Shown: piece after piece, positions 1 to 10,962 of the stretch
How positions within the stretch are numbered: position 1 is the stretch's first letter
Layout: each line of letters starts with the position of its first letter
Origin: Combretum micranthum
Lineage: Eukaryota > Streptophyta > Magnoliopsida > Myrtales > Combretaceae
Direction: 5' to 3'
Length of the DNA stretch: 64,000 nt
NCBI GenBank assembly: GCA_024138025.1
Contig: JAMXBD010002745.1
Coordinates: 102,259 to 166,258 of the forward strand
Program-made: the position numbers and the translations under genes
The notes under the pieces: model-generated
Databases searched by the model: none
What the model was told of the DNA's origin: nothing
The model's input: the letters and a program-made list of their open reading frames with translations, nothing else

Positions 1-2040
1 TTCTTAAATTAAAATTTATCCTTTTAATACTCATAAAAAAAATTCTAATGTGCAGACTATGATTTTTATAATTTACAAACTCAAACAATATTTATAGATC
101 TAAATATTTACAATATTGGCAAATCTAAATATTTACAACTATGAATAATATTTACAAGTTGTTATTACCATAAAAAATATGTACATGCAAATAGTATTGA
201 GATTTATAATTTTTATTAAACTCGTAAACCTAAATATAAACAATAATGAATCAATAAATTTGATAAAAACCAAAAAGAAAAAAAAAACTTTTTAAGTCGC
301 CCCGGAGATGCCTACGTACCTATTATTCAATATTAGACAATACGTAGTTCTTTTCATAAACATTTAGTGTGTTGGTTGATTTTATTTTATTTTTTAGAAT
401 TCTTTTCACTTTAAGTTCTTTAATTTTTGAATTTTTGTAAAGAGAAAAAAAAAAGATTTTTCAAAGTGGTCCTATAAACTAACAAATTTATTTTTTTTCA
501 AGAAAATGATTTTTCTAGGTGACAAATCAATTTTCATGCATATATCTATTTTTTCCTTTTATCATCTTTTTCCTTTTTTATTTTTTTATCATTTTTCATT
601 TTTTTATAACAACAACAACAACAATAATAATACTTACCTGGTCGGGTCGGATCTCGGAGTCGGATCGAAGTCAGGTCGATCCTTCGTCGGCCGAAGCTGT
701 GATCGGAGAAAACGCCGGATCTGTGATCGAAAGCAACTGGAGAGTCCAAAAAATACCAATTCGGGGGTTTCGAAGCACGAAACTTGCAAATTTGAACTAA
801 GTGAGGCCTACTAACACTCCTGTGATGGTGGATCGAGCTGGGAGTGGCTAAACGCGGTGGTTAGAAGCTTCGAAGATGGTGGCCGTTGGTGGATCTTGGT
901 CGGAGATGAAGATCCAGCTTCTAAAACAATCTATAACTTCCTACGAATAGATCAGGAACTCCTAAAGCTTCCTATAACCTTGGATTCGCTCAAAAAACAC
1001 CATAACCTCGTGAATTCGAAATTTCGAATTTGAACTCGAGAACTTCGATTTTGGATTCAAAAGAAAATGAGAGTTTCCGAAGTTGTGGATTCTTTTTTTC
1101 GATATTTAGAAGGATGAATTCGAGTCCTATTTATAGTGATTAAGACTCGAATTAGCATTGAATTGGATCGAAACCCCAAAATCGAAAGCGCGCGGAAAAA
1201 AATTTGAATTTGGGTATTTGTGCCTTAATTGAACAAATTGCAATGTATTTGGCTTTGAAATTGGGTTAAAAACAACGAATTAAGTCTAATTCATTATTTT
1301 AGACATGTAATTCCAACCTTGGAAGTGTAAATTTTAAAAAATGAATTTCAGAAATTGTGCAAAAAAAAGCGTATTGGATGATTTTCAAACTTAATTTCAA
1401 ATACCCAAATTGCATTTTCGAAATCCTAAAATGTTATGAATCCAAAGTACTCAAAGTCTACTTCCAGATCCCCAAAACAATTTCATGAAAATTGAAGCTA
1501 ATTTTCCCAAAAATCGATAGAAAAATGACCATTTAAGCGGGAAAAAAGGGTCACATCTCTTGGGGAAGATGACGCGTGTATGGCACACACAGTCCATACA
1601 CGCGCCACGCGTGGGTGCGTGCATTGCACGCCCAGGCGCAAAAAAATGTCGTGCCCTCCACGCAATTCGAACTTGGTTCACTCTTGTTTTGTTTTGCATT
1701 CAAAATATATTTAAGGCTTCTCTAAAATGTGGATTTAATTGATAAAATCATTTAATTGTATCCAAACAAATTTATAATTAAAATGGTATTATATCAAGCC
1801 CAAAAATTTAAAAATTTATTTATTTTTCTTATCTTTTTTTTTCTTTTTCCTTGTAAAAATAATAATTTTTTTCTCTCTCTTTTTCTTGTATTTCTTTTAC
1901 TTTCTCTCTCTTTTTTTCTTTTTTTTTTATTCTCTCTCTCTCTTTTGTATTTTTTTATCTATTTAAATTTGAGGGCTTAACATAATATTAATTTCTATCA
2001 TAAATCGAAGCCTTAAATAGGCAAAAATTGGGTGTCTACA
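1..2040 (-). repeat. 3' LTR of the Tat/Ogre-like element (left end unresolved)
   Basis: The minus strand after the polypurine tract starts TGTAGACACCC at 2040, a typical gypsy LTR start. A minus-strand TATA box lies near 1128-1135. A block around 300-330 (minus GGTACGTAGGCATC) resembles the region near the 3' end of Tat-type LTRs. I could not find the terminal CA or a target-site duplication, so the extent below about 300 is uncertain. Small open frames here are low-complexity and not convincing genes. Confidence 0.65.
1128..1135 (-). promoter_or_regulatory. Putative TATA box of the Tat LTR
   Basis: Minus strand reads TATAAATA followed by GGACTCG, about 900 bp inside the LTR from its U3 end. 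The position fits a U3/R promoter. No transcript evidence is available. Confidence 0.4.
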
Positions 2041-2054
2041 GCTGCCCCTCTTTG
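2041..2054 (-). other. Polypurine tract of the Tat element
   Basis: Minus strand CAAAGAGGGGCAGC directly abuts the LTR start TGTAGACACC. This is the expected site for plus-strand DNA priming and fixes both the LTR boundary and the element's orientation. Confidence 0.75.
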
Positions 2055-2215
2055 TGGTGATGTTTGTTAAAACTTCATCACAAAGATAAAAAGAGATCCA
2101 ATTTTTGCTATTTTTTTAAGAAAAAACATGGTCAACCTGTTGACAAAGTGACGGCTTTGTGATCCCGTCTCTTGAGATGGTTTGAACTCTGACTCTTTAT
2201 TTAGAGTTGATAGGG

Positions 2216-2575
2216 TTCCTTAAGCTAGCTTGGGTTTTGTTTTAAATGCACTCCTTGAGCTGGCATTTGTTTTGGAAATGTGCTCCTTAAGCTAGCATTT
2301 GTCTTGGAAAGGCGCTCCTTGAGCTGGTCTTTGTTTCAGACAGGCGCTCCTTGAGCTGGCATTTGTCTCGGACAAGCGCTCCTTGAGCTGGCATTTGTCT
2401 TGGAAAGGCGCTCCTTGAGTTAGCATTAGTCTCAGACAGGCGCTCCTTGAGCTGGCAATTGTCTTAGCAAAGCGCTCCTTGAGCTGGCATTGTTGCGCTC
2501 TTTATGCTGGCATTTGTCTTGGAAAGGCGCTCCTTAAGCTGGCATTCATGCGCTCTTTAAGCTGGCTTAAGGCTT
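2216..2575. repeat. 32-bp minisatellite in the retrotransposon 3' UTR
   Basis: The core CTCCTTGAGCTGGCATTTGT recurs with a period of 32 bp at about 2251, 2283, 2315, 2347, 2379, 2411, 2443 and 2475. It is followed by a 23-bp step to 2498, a 32-bp step to 2530 and another 23-bp step to 2553. A weaker copy lies near 2216. The period is not a multiple of three and there is no open frame, so this is untranslated. It sits between the end of pol and the 3' LTR, where Tat/Ogre elements are known to carry variable tandem repeats. Confidence 0.9.
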
Positions 2576-3113
2576 GTATACTAAACTAGGTTTTATGCAT
2601 TTGTTGAAAAGAAATTCTTACCTGGTTTTTGTAGAAGTTCCGAATTTGTTAGCTCCGAGCGAAATCCAACCGTCACTAGGCTTTGTACATTTGACTAAGC
2701 AACTTGGCATTATCGAAACAAACTTCCTTAAGAAGAATCTACTCAAAGTGGCTGAACTTCCATTTTATTGGACATCCTTCAATGTTTTCTACAAATTTCC
2801 GCTTTCTTGATTTGCTCATTAGTTTCCCTACAACATTTAATTACCTTGGAAAGAAAAGGTCAAATTACCAAGTATTAAAATGTTTTATAGTCTTATTAAT
2901 TGCTCAATAATCTCTTATTCTCCTTACACTCGGGTTTTATGGTAAATGTGATGGTGAAAAAGGACTTATTGATAGAGGTGATTGGTCAATGACCGATCTA
3001 ATGCTGATGACTGCCAAGGATATCATTTATGTTGATAGATAACGAAAATCAGATCCTACGTAGGCAAAGGAAGTAACAAAATTTTTGAACTTGATAGAAA
3101 TGTCATTGATTCA
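2576..3113. other. Tat 3' UTR between pol stop and minisatellite
   Basis: AT-rich untranslated stretch of the same element. It contains TCCTACGTAGGCA near 3054, resembling the block seen near 315 in the LTR. No other feature seen. Confidence 0.5.
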
Positions 3114-4358
3114 TCAAACATAGTACAACTTGACTGCATTAAAGTTTACAGGATCCTTTAAATTTGGACCGTCCATATGTGACAAGATCAATGCTCCTCC
3201 ACATAAGGCTCTCTTTACTACATGTGGTCCTTCATAGTTAGGGGTGAATTTCCCTCTTGGATCTTGTACATTTGGCAAGACTTTCCTTAGAACTAGATCT
3301 CTTTCCTTAAAACTTCTCGGCTGAACTCTTTTATTGAAAGCTCATGCCATCCTTTGTTGGTATAACTGACCATGATGCAAGGCCGTTAATCTTTGTTCAT
3401 CAATCAAGTCTAGTTGCTCAATCCTTTTCTTTACCCACTCTGCTTCATCTAGTTCGATTTCCACCAAAATTCTAAGGGAAGGAATTTTAACCTCGACTGG
3501 TAAGACTACTTCAGTACCGTAAACCAATGAATACGGGGTTGCTCCTATTGAAACCCTAATGGAGGTACGATAGGCCATAAGTGCAAATGGTAGCATTTCG
3601 TGCCAATCTTTATAAGTAACAACCATTTTTTCTATTATTCTTTTAATGTTCTTGTTGGCTACTTCAGCTGCCCCATTCATTTGGGGTCGATATGGGGTAG
3701 AATTCCTGTGCTTGATCCCGAATTGCTCACACAACTCTATCATCGGTTTGTTGTTCAAATTAGTGCCATTATCGGTGATGATGGATTCAGGAATTCCATA
3801 TCTAGCAATGATGTCTCTTTTGATAAACCTTGTAATTACCCCTTTTGTAACACTGGCATGGGAAAATGCTTCCACCCACTTGGTAAAGTAATCAATGGCT
3901 ATCAATATGAATCTATGACCATTTGAAGCTTTTGGTGAAATTGGTCCAATGACATCTATTCCCTACATCGAGAAAGGTAAGGGTAATGACAATTATTGCA
4001 ATTCCTTGGGTGGGGCATTCATTTTGTTAGAGTATATCTGACAAAGATAGCAATGCCTGACATGCTTGATACAATCAGATTCCATGGACAACCAAAAGTA
4101 ACCCAATCTCATGGTTTTCTTAGCAAGCATATATCTATTCATGTGGGTTCCACATACTCCTTCATGAATTTCTTTCATCAGTGTTTCTACTTCTTTCTCG
4201 TCTACACACCTCAGAAGTGTGGCATCGAATGACCTTTTATATAATAGGTTTCCGCTAAGCAGAAAATGACCCGCCAGTCGTCTTAATGCTTTTTTATTCC
4301 TTGGGTAAGGCATTTTCCGGGTACTTTCCTGTTTAGAGAAACTCTTTGATTTTCTCAT
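3114..4358 (-). pseudogene. Integrase of the Tat/Ogre element (disrupted)
   Basis: Integrase would insert the element's cDNA into the host genome. The minus strand shows the HHCC zinc finger (H-E-G-V-C-G-T-H, then CYLC) in 3993-4358. The catalytic core in 3342-3905 begins MIAIDYFTKW, continues with DNGTN and has the glutamate in NGAAEVANK exactly 35 residues after the second Asp, so DD35E is intact. The C-terminal part reads on to a stop at 3114-3116, ending in KLYYV. A stop splits the C-terminal part near 3340, and stop or frame changes separate zinc finger and core near 3960. It is a decayed gene whose catalytic triad can still be read. Confidence 0.85.
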
Positions 4359-4946
4359 ACCATGGTTCCTTCTTTGGGATTACCTCAGTTTTTAGGCAGA
4401 ACGCCGGCTTCTCTTCAATTCGGATTTTTAGGGGTAAGATCTTGATTCCCTTAGTGATCTGAATCATTGCTGCTAGCATAGCTAGTGCATCAGCAAATTG
4501 GTTTTGACTCCTTAGCATGTACGTGAAGCAAATGCCATTGAATTCCTGAGCTAACTTAGTCAAGTATTGGTTATGGGGTATCAACTTTGCATCTTTGGTC
4601 TTGTATTCCCCTCGAGTTTGGAAAATTATTAGTAAGAATCTCCATACACTTCAAGATTTTTTATTTTCATTTCCAGTGCCATTTTGAGGCCCATGATGCA
4701 AGCCTCATATTCTACTATATTATTAGTGTATGGGAATGTTAATTTTGCTGATGCAGGGTATTGACTACCATCAGGAGATACTAGGACTGCCCCAATTCCG
4801 CATCCATATACGTTAGCGGCACCATCAAAGTACAACTTCCACTTTGATGCTTCTGAATCTTTGTCTATAACTGTCATTAACATATTTCCACTTGGGAATA
4901 AGATTTGTTCATCCGTAGTGTCCTGCTCAATCGAGTTTTCTGCCAA
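4359..4946 (-). pseudogene. Archaeal-type (second) RNase H of the Tat element
   Basis: The minus-strand frame at 4629-4946 contains WKLYFDGAANVYGCGIGAVL, then TNNIVEYEACIMGL and VYGDS. This is the D...E...D layout of the archaeal-type RNase H that follows the ordinary RNase H in Tat/Ogre elements. The frame at 4333-4584 continues with YLTKLAQEFNGICFTYMLRS and QFADALAMLA, the usual C-terminal end of that domain. A break separates the two parts around 4590-4630. Its role would be RNA removal during reverse transcription, perhaps partly redundant with the first RNase H. Confidence 0.8.
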
Positions 4947-5445
4947 TTGATCTGCTAGTGCTTACCCTTTTATTGAATTCTGGTTCACATATGTGATGTC
5001 GAATTCTGATAGCAACATTTGCCATTTTGAGATCCTTCCAATCAAAGTCAGCTTGTTGGCCAAATACTTCAACGGGTCATGCTTTGTGAGTAGCTCAATG
5101 GGGTAATAAAGAGTGTACTATCGAAGTCGATGCATAATCCAAACCAAGGCACTGCATTTTCTTTCTATTTCAGAGTACTTTTGTTCCCCTTACGTGAATT
5201 TCTTGCTCAAATAATAAATGGCTCTTTCTCTTCCATCCTCGTCTTTTTGTCCTAGCATGCAACCCATTGACTCAGGAAGTATGGTCAAATACATGAACAA
5301 AAGATAACCTGGTGTAGGAGCCACTAATACAAGAGGATTTGTTAAGTATTGCTTGATTCGATGAAAGGCTTCTTCACATTATTCATTCCAATGTTCAGGG
5401 GCGTTTTTCTTCAATGTCTTAAAAAAAGGACGATATGTCAGTCAA
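4947..5445 (-). pseudogene. RT connection and first RNase H of the Tat element (degraded)
   Basis: No long frame survives, but minus-strand translation in pieces gives QKYSEIERKCSALVWIMHRL, then LLTKHDPLKYLANK and ISKWQMLLSEFDI. These are the usual Ty3/gypsy RNase H signatures between RT and the archaeal-type RNase H. Several in-frame stops are present. Assigned by position and motifs. Confidence 0.65.
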
Positions 5446-6595
5446 TTATGATATGAATCGAGCGATGTAATTCAATCGTCCTAAGATACCCTTAACCTCC
5501 TTGAGGGATCTTGGACGGGGTAGTTCTAGTATAGCTTTGACCTTGTTTGGATCAACTTCTACGCCTTTCTGGCTTACCAAGAATCTTAGTAGCTTTCCCA
5601 AGGTTACCCCAAATGTGCATTTTTTTGGGTTTAGTTTCAATTGGAATTTTCGCAATCTGGCAAAAAGTTTTCTGAAGATAACCACATGACTTTCTCCTTC
5701 TTTCGACTTTGCGATCATGTCGTCTACATAAACTTCAACCTCTTTGTGCATCATGTCATGTAATAATGCCAACATTGCCCTTTGATATGTTGCCTCGGCG
5801 TTTTTGAGACCGAAAGGCATGATTTTGTAGCAAAAGGTACCCCAAATTGTGACAAAGGTTGTTTTAGTCTTATCTTTTTTCTACCATCTTAATTTGATTA
5901 TACCCTAAGAAACCATCCATAAATGAAAATAGATGGTTTCCTACCGTATTATCCACTAAGACATCTATATGGGGCAAAGGAAAGTTGTCTTTGGGAGTGG
6001 CCTTATTTAGGTCACGAAAGTCCACACATACTCTGACCTTCCCATTTTTCTTAAACACATGCACTATGTTAGCTACCCAATCAGGATAGTTGGATACTTC
6101 AATGAAACCGACATCCAAGAGTTTTTTTACTTCCTTTTTGATATTTGGTAGGATATCAGGTCTAAAATGTCTCGAGTTTTGCTTTCTAGGCTTGGCATCC
6201 TCTCTAGAGGTAACTTATGGACTACTATGGAAGTGTCCAAACCAGGCATGTCTTCATAAGACCATGCAAATATATCCAAATGACTAGCCAATAATGATAC
6301 CATTTCTTTCCTTCGTTCACTGGATAAAAGTGGTCCCTATCTTGAGATTTATAGGGTTTTCTTCAGTCCCAAAATTGATCACTTCTATTGATTCATCAAT
6401 TTCAATCCTATCATGTTCATATTTTTGCCAACTTTCCCGTATCTCTGTATGATCACTAACATCATTCTCGATAATAGGATAAGAAATGATATCAATATTT
6501 TCGTTATATACCGACGCAAGATATCCCTTACTTTCATTATCATTGAATCTGGATGAAGGGGAAATAAAGAAAAGGAAGGAAGTAAGGACATAAGA
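5446..6595 (-). pseudogene. Reverse transcriptase of the Tat element (5' incomplete)
   Basis: The palm and fingers begin in the minus frame 5870-6118 (VRVCVDFRDLNKATPKDNFP). They continue in 5446-5820 with MPFGLKNAEATYQRAM and the catalytic motif VYVDDMIAKS (YVDD intact), then CTFGV and KAILELPRPRSLKEVKG of the thumb. A frame break near 5830-5870 separates the halves. From 6119 to 6595 only weak N-terminal linker is visible. The sequence is cut at 6595 by the Tekay-like LTR, so gag and protease are missing. The sequence style matches the Tat lineage. Confidence 0.85.
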
Positions 6596-9151
6596 TATAA
6601 AGACCCGCTATCACCCCTATATTTGAAATAGGAGATAACGGTTCCCCAACCACATATAACCTCTAAGATTATATGTAAGGTTGCCTAAAGGAAATGTTTG
6701 AGTAATTGTTTATCTAATTCCATAAAGATATTATACAATGGAAAACATAATTATATTTTTTTTTAAACCCTAAGTAAAGCAACACTACCACACATTTTGG
6801 TAAGGAAACAACTACACTTCTAATTAGCTACATACACATATACATATATATATATATATATATATTACATCCAAAGGCTTCTTACAAGCCTTAACCAAAA
6901 TCCTCAAAACACGACCTAACTAATACTATAATTACACTATCAACCAAAATGAATCTCATATAATCTATTACATTCATAAGGTCCATTGAGTCCATGGTCA
7001 TCTCTAATCCTCCAACCCATTAAGAAAATCTTCAAAGTCGGTTCCGTACCCCATACTCGTATAGAACTCATTGGGATCATCACCTGAAATAGATAAAATA
7101 TGAGCCAAAGGCCCAGTACACAAGTAACGAATACAAAATGCGAAGTGGATCACACATTCTTAGGCTAAATGCACTATACAACAATCACTTATTCATTATT
7201 AAATATTTAGAGAGTAAGACAACACGGAAGTATTCAAACTCCGGACAATAAGATCTAGTATTACGTTCGCCTCCCTGAGTGATCCCTACTGTTCATACAG
7301 ACTAGGCAGCCCCACATTCCGGCGTAGCCCGTAATACTAGCGGTTCCTGAGTAACACATCACGACGCTCAGGGGGTTGATATGAGCAACTCGGACACTCA
7401 TATCTCATAAACAATTCTATCGGTTAACGAGAAAGTACCCTACCCCCAATCTGAGCAGGGTGCTGCTCTCCGAACCAGATTCAACGGCAAACAACGAAAA
7501 TCAACACTCATATAACAATACTATTCTCTTATTTTAGAGTAGTTTGATCTTGATGTCTACCCTAGCAAATAGACAAACAAGTTACTACGTACCTGATATA
7601 GCTCGAGAATTAACGGGGTTGACCGGGCGAGGATCTATCACTGATTAAATCAATATTAAATTCACACTTAGCTTAAGCACTAGTTAACTAGTATAAAAGA
7701 TAAATATATCAAAGAAATCCAAATAAATTAATAAAGGTCATAATAAAGCATTTAAACATCCTAATATACCCTAGATCGCTTAACAAATACTTAATTGTTC
7801 AAATAACAAACTTCGGAAAATTTTAGAAAAAGTTTTTAAAATTCAAAAGAGCAGGGGATACGCGGTATTCAACGCCGGCGGCGTTGAGCCAGTGTTCAAT
7901 ACTCTGAAAAACAACACTGCCAACACTAGCAGTGTTCAAGGGTACGCCGTCCGCCTTCATTCTATGCCGGCGGCCTTGAGCCGTCGTAGAATCCAAAACC
8001 CAAAACTTTTCAAAACGTCCAGAGAGATCTAAGCCGTCCGCTTACCCAGATACGCAGGCAGCTTTGACACATACGCCGGCGGCCTTGATTCCCAGCGGCC
8101 AGCGTACAATGTAAAAGGATGAACGCCGGCTGACTTTTCCAGCGAAAGCCGGCGGCGTTCAGTCAGCCTTAAGAAATTTGAATCCAACGCTACCTCTAAG
8201 CCAGCGGCGTTGAATTCCCAAGTGCCGGCGTACGTTCAAATCTAACCTATACGAAAATTGTTTTTGAATTCCCCTGTTTTAATACAACTTGTTCATTTTT
8301 CAAAAATTTTCCAAACTTAGTCCAAACTTTCTAAAGTTTGTTATATGATCCAAATGCTATCCTAACAACATGAACTCTACTTCTAATCATCAAAACACTA
8401 ATCACACTTCAATTCACAACTCACTACTCAATCCTTCAATTTTCTATAACACTCATCCCCACATATCTACACTCCTATAAGATGCAAATTACCACTCCAT
8501 TAATCACATAATCTCGTCCAAACTATCATCCATGCACCAATTCAATCTCATACCATCATCACCACAAAATCATATATATTATATATATATACTAACATTT
8601 ACAAACAATTAACATAGAACATAAAATAAAAGATAGAGTTTGTATTAAACTCACATGATTGAATCTTGGCTTGGAATGATTTTCAAATCCTTAAGCTTGT
8701 AATGAATCTTGGCTTAGGGTTAAAGATTTTGGGTTAAGAAAAGGAAAAAGAAAGAAGAAAAGAAAGAAAGAAGGAAAAGAAAGAAAATTCGGATGAAAGG
8801 GAGGGCTGCCCCAAAAAGTGTCCAAAACATGCCCAAACAAAGTCAAACCTCATCCAAATTTAGTCATTAGGGGTATATTTGACCTAAGGTTAATTTAGGC
8901 AAATTTCAAATGCATTTTAATTAAATTTGAGCTCAAAAAGTGGGTTTAAATTTAGCCAAAATTTCTGTCATATATCTAAACAATTCAAAGGTGAATTTAC
9001 TAAATTCTAAACATAACACATGCATATTAATTTGAAAATGACACACACATTAATTACACTATACACACATTCAGAGATATCAAACAATAATATAAACTTT
9101 ATAAGACTATAAACATATAAATTAATACATTCACTAATTACATTAGCTAAG

Positions 9152-9188
<37 letters not shown>

Positions 9189-9238
9189 CATTCCAATAAC
9201 ATATTAGCATGCAATTTAAGGATTTCATGGCTATTTCA
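6596..9238 (-). repeat. 3' LTR of the Tekay-like element
   Basis: Nearly collinear with 14253-16974. On the minus strand it starts TGAAATAGCC next to the polypurine tract. Its far end reads TATAAAGACCCG on plus, one base from TGTAAAGACCCG seen at the intact solo LTR end at 23965, so the terminal CA appears mutated to TA. A GC-rich block (about 7860-8240) is full of GCCGGCGGC-type motifs. Microsatellites occur at about 6845-6868 (TA) and 9152-9188 (CA then TA). Relative to the 5' LTR it lacks about 133 bp near 8170. Confidence 0.9.
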
Positions 9239-9252
9239 TTCTCTCATCCTTC
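9239..9252 (-). other. Polypurine tract of the Tekay-like element
   Basis: Minus strand GAAGGATGAGAGAA lies immediately before the LTR start TGAAATAGCC, downstream of the chromodomain stop. A matching purine tract in the plus-strand relative is at 27608-27620. Confidence 0.75.
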
Positions 9253-9289
9253 AAAAAGTTTCGTCATCGAAACTTAGCTTACCTTAACA

Positions 9290-9817
9290 CTATTCAAATA
9301 ACTCGGGGTACTTCTGCTTCATTTCGTTCTCAGACTCCCATGTCGCTTCTCTCTCGGTTTGTCCCGTCCATCGAACCTTCACATAAGGGATTACTTTTCT
9401 CCTCAACACTTTATCAATTCTATCCAAGACTTTGATCGGTTTCTCTACCGTGCTCAAATTTGGTTGAATCTTCGGTTGATGTGTAGAGATGATAGCTTCG
9501 GGATCTGATATACACTTTCGAAGTTGTGACACATGGAATACATCATGCACTTCCGACAAATTCGGTGGTAGAGCCAATCGATAAGCTAATGGTCCAATTC
9601 TTTCTAGGATCTCATACGGACCAATATACCTCGGATTCAATTTATCTCTAGCTCTAAATCTAATAATTCCTTTTGTTGGTGAAATTCTAAGAAACACATG
9701 ATCACCCACTTCAAACTCCAATGGTCTTCTCCTCATGTCGGCATAGCTTTTATACCGATCTTGGGCCGTTTTCATCCTTTGCTTAACCACTTGAATTTTA
9801 TCCACTGCTTGTTGCAC
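9290..9817 (-). pseudogene. Integrase C-terminus and chromodomain of the Tekay-like element
   Basis: This 175-residue frame starts inside the integrase C-terminal region (RYIGPYEILERIGPLAYRLA, then LSEVHDVFHVSQLRKC). It ends in a chromodomain, about residues 140-175: IPYVKVRWTG, TEREATWESENEM and KYPELFE before the stop. Chromodomains direct chromoviral integrases to marked chromatin. The aromatic positions (Y, W, W) typical of the Tekay/Del class can be seen. The frame is continuous to its natural stop but is separated from the rest of integrase by a frameshift near 9820-9870, so it could not be made as part of an intact polyprotein. Confidence 0.9.
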
Positions 9818-9828
9818 TAATTCTGGAC

Positions 9829-10764
9829 CTAAAATAACTCTTTCTCCAACTTCATCCCAATGTACTGGAGATCTACATTTTCTACCATAAAGCGCTTCAT
9901 AGGTGCCATCTGAATTGTTACTTGAAAACTATTGTTGTAGGCAAATTCAACAAGTGGCAAATAAGTATCCCACTTATTGCCAAAATCTAGAGCACATGCT
10001 CTAAGCATATCTTCCAAGATTTGAATTGTTCTTTCCGATTGCCCGTCTGTCTGTGGATGAAATGCAGTACTAAACTGAAGTTGAGTACCTAAAGCGGCAT
10101 GTAAACTTTTCCAAAACCGGCTGACAAAGCGAGAATCTCGATCAGAAGTGATTGTCTTCGGAATCCCATGTAATCTCACTATTTCTTTGATATAGATATG
10201 TGCCATTCTTTCTAAAGAATCTCCAACTCTCAAAGGTATGAAATGAGCCGATTTCGTTAATCTATCTACGATTACCCAAATAACTTCATGTTTGGCAATA
10301 GTCTTAGGTAAAGCCGATATGAAATCCATGGTGATATCATCCCATTTCCACTCAGGTATGGATAAAGGTCGAAGTTCTCCTCCGGGTCGTTGATGCTCAA
10401 TTTTTATTTGTTGACAAGTCAAACACTTGGATACATAATGAGCAATATCTCTCTTCAAACCTTCCCACCATAAATTTTTCTTCAAATCTCTATACATTTT
10501 GGTGGTTCCCAGGTGGATCGAATATAAAGATGAATGAGCTTCCTTCAGGATTTCTTCTCTCAACTAATGGCACAAAAAGTCGATTCCCATACTAATAACT
10601 TCATCCTCATCAATTCTCAACTCTTTTCTCTTCCCTTCTCCAATGGCTATCTTTATTCTTTTAACTTCATCATCTTGCTTTTGGACTTGTTTAATCCTTT
10701 CCAAAATTGTCGGTTGCAAGGATAATTGAGCCAATATCACATCAACTGCTCTAATGTAACTCAA
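9829..10764 (-). pseudogene. Integrase of the Tekay-like element (stop and frameshift)
   Basis: The minus strand encodes the zinc finger (EAH, SIHLG, CLTCQ) and the core with ITMDFISALP, TSDRDSRF and the glutamate of TDGQSER. The spacing of the last two is 35 residues, so the DD35E triad is present. An in-frame stop at about 10563 separates the N-terminal linker (10564-10764) from the rest. Near the C-terminal side the frame shifts after VTIQMAP: the related copy at 23345 continues YEALYGRKC, whereas here the continuation is out of frame. The defects make it inactive. Confidence 0.9.
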
Positions 10765-10962
10765 GTTCTAACTTCATGAAATCCATCTGAATTCCTCTTT
10801 GGCTAGAAATCAAAGTCACATCATCCATTTGCTTCTTCCTACTGAGTGCATCCGCTACTACATTAGCTTCCCAGGATGATAAAGTATTTCCACATCATAA
10901 TCTTTAATCAACTCAAGCCATCTTCTTTGCCTCATATTAAGTTCTTTCTGTGAATATGTATT
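10765..10962 (-). pseudogene. RNase H remnant of the Tekay-like element
   Basis: The stretch between RT/RNase H (to 10963) and integrase has no long frame. Minus-strand translation in pieces gives ELNMRQRRWLELI and ADALSRKKQMDDVT, typical of the RNase H C-terminus and the linker to integrase. A frameshift after HDLELA near 11040 truncates the upstream frame. Confidence 0.6.

Larger units (their letters stand above)
1..6595 (-). mobile_element. Tat/Ogre-like Ty3/gypsy retrotransposon, 5'-truncated
   Basis: Read on the minus strand, the order is RT, RNase H, second RNase H, integrase, tandem-repeat 3' UTR, polypurine tract and 3' LTR. A second, archaeal-type RNase H after the usual one and a repeat-bearing 3' UTR are hallmarks of the Tat/Ogre group. 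Gag, protease and the 5' LTR are absent: homology stops at 6595, where a Tekay-like LTR begins, and nothing past that element (after 16974) resumes a gag. The low-coordinate LTR end was not located and may lie outside the window. Frameshifts and stops throughout show that it is dead. Family call is from motifs only. Confidence 0.8.

Noticed and set aside
506..814. Overlapping open frames on both strands near 506-814
   Set aside because: Low-complexity Phe/Asn/Ser runs inside the Tat LTR, with no domain.
2216..2575. Regularly spaced repeats resembling a CRISPR array
   Set aside because: Copies are contiguous with no unique spacers, and the context is a plant retrotransposon.
9007..9228. Cys/Val-rich frame (with its copy at 16737-16985)
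   Set aside because: Produced by CA/TA microsatellites within the LTRs.
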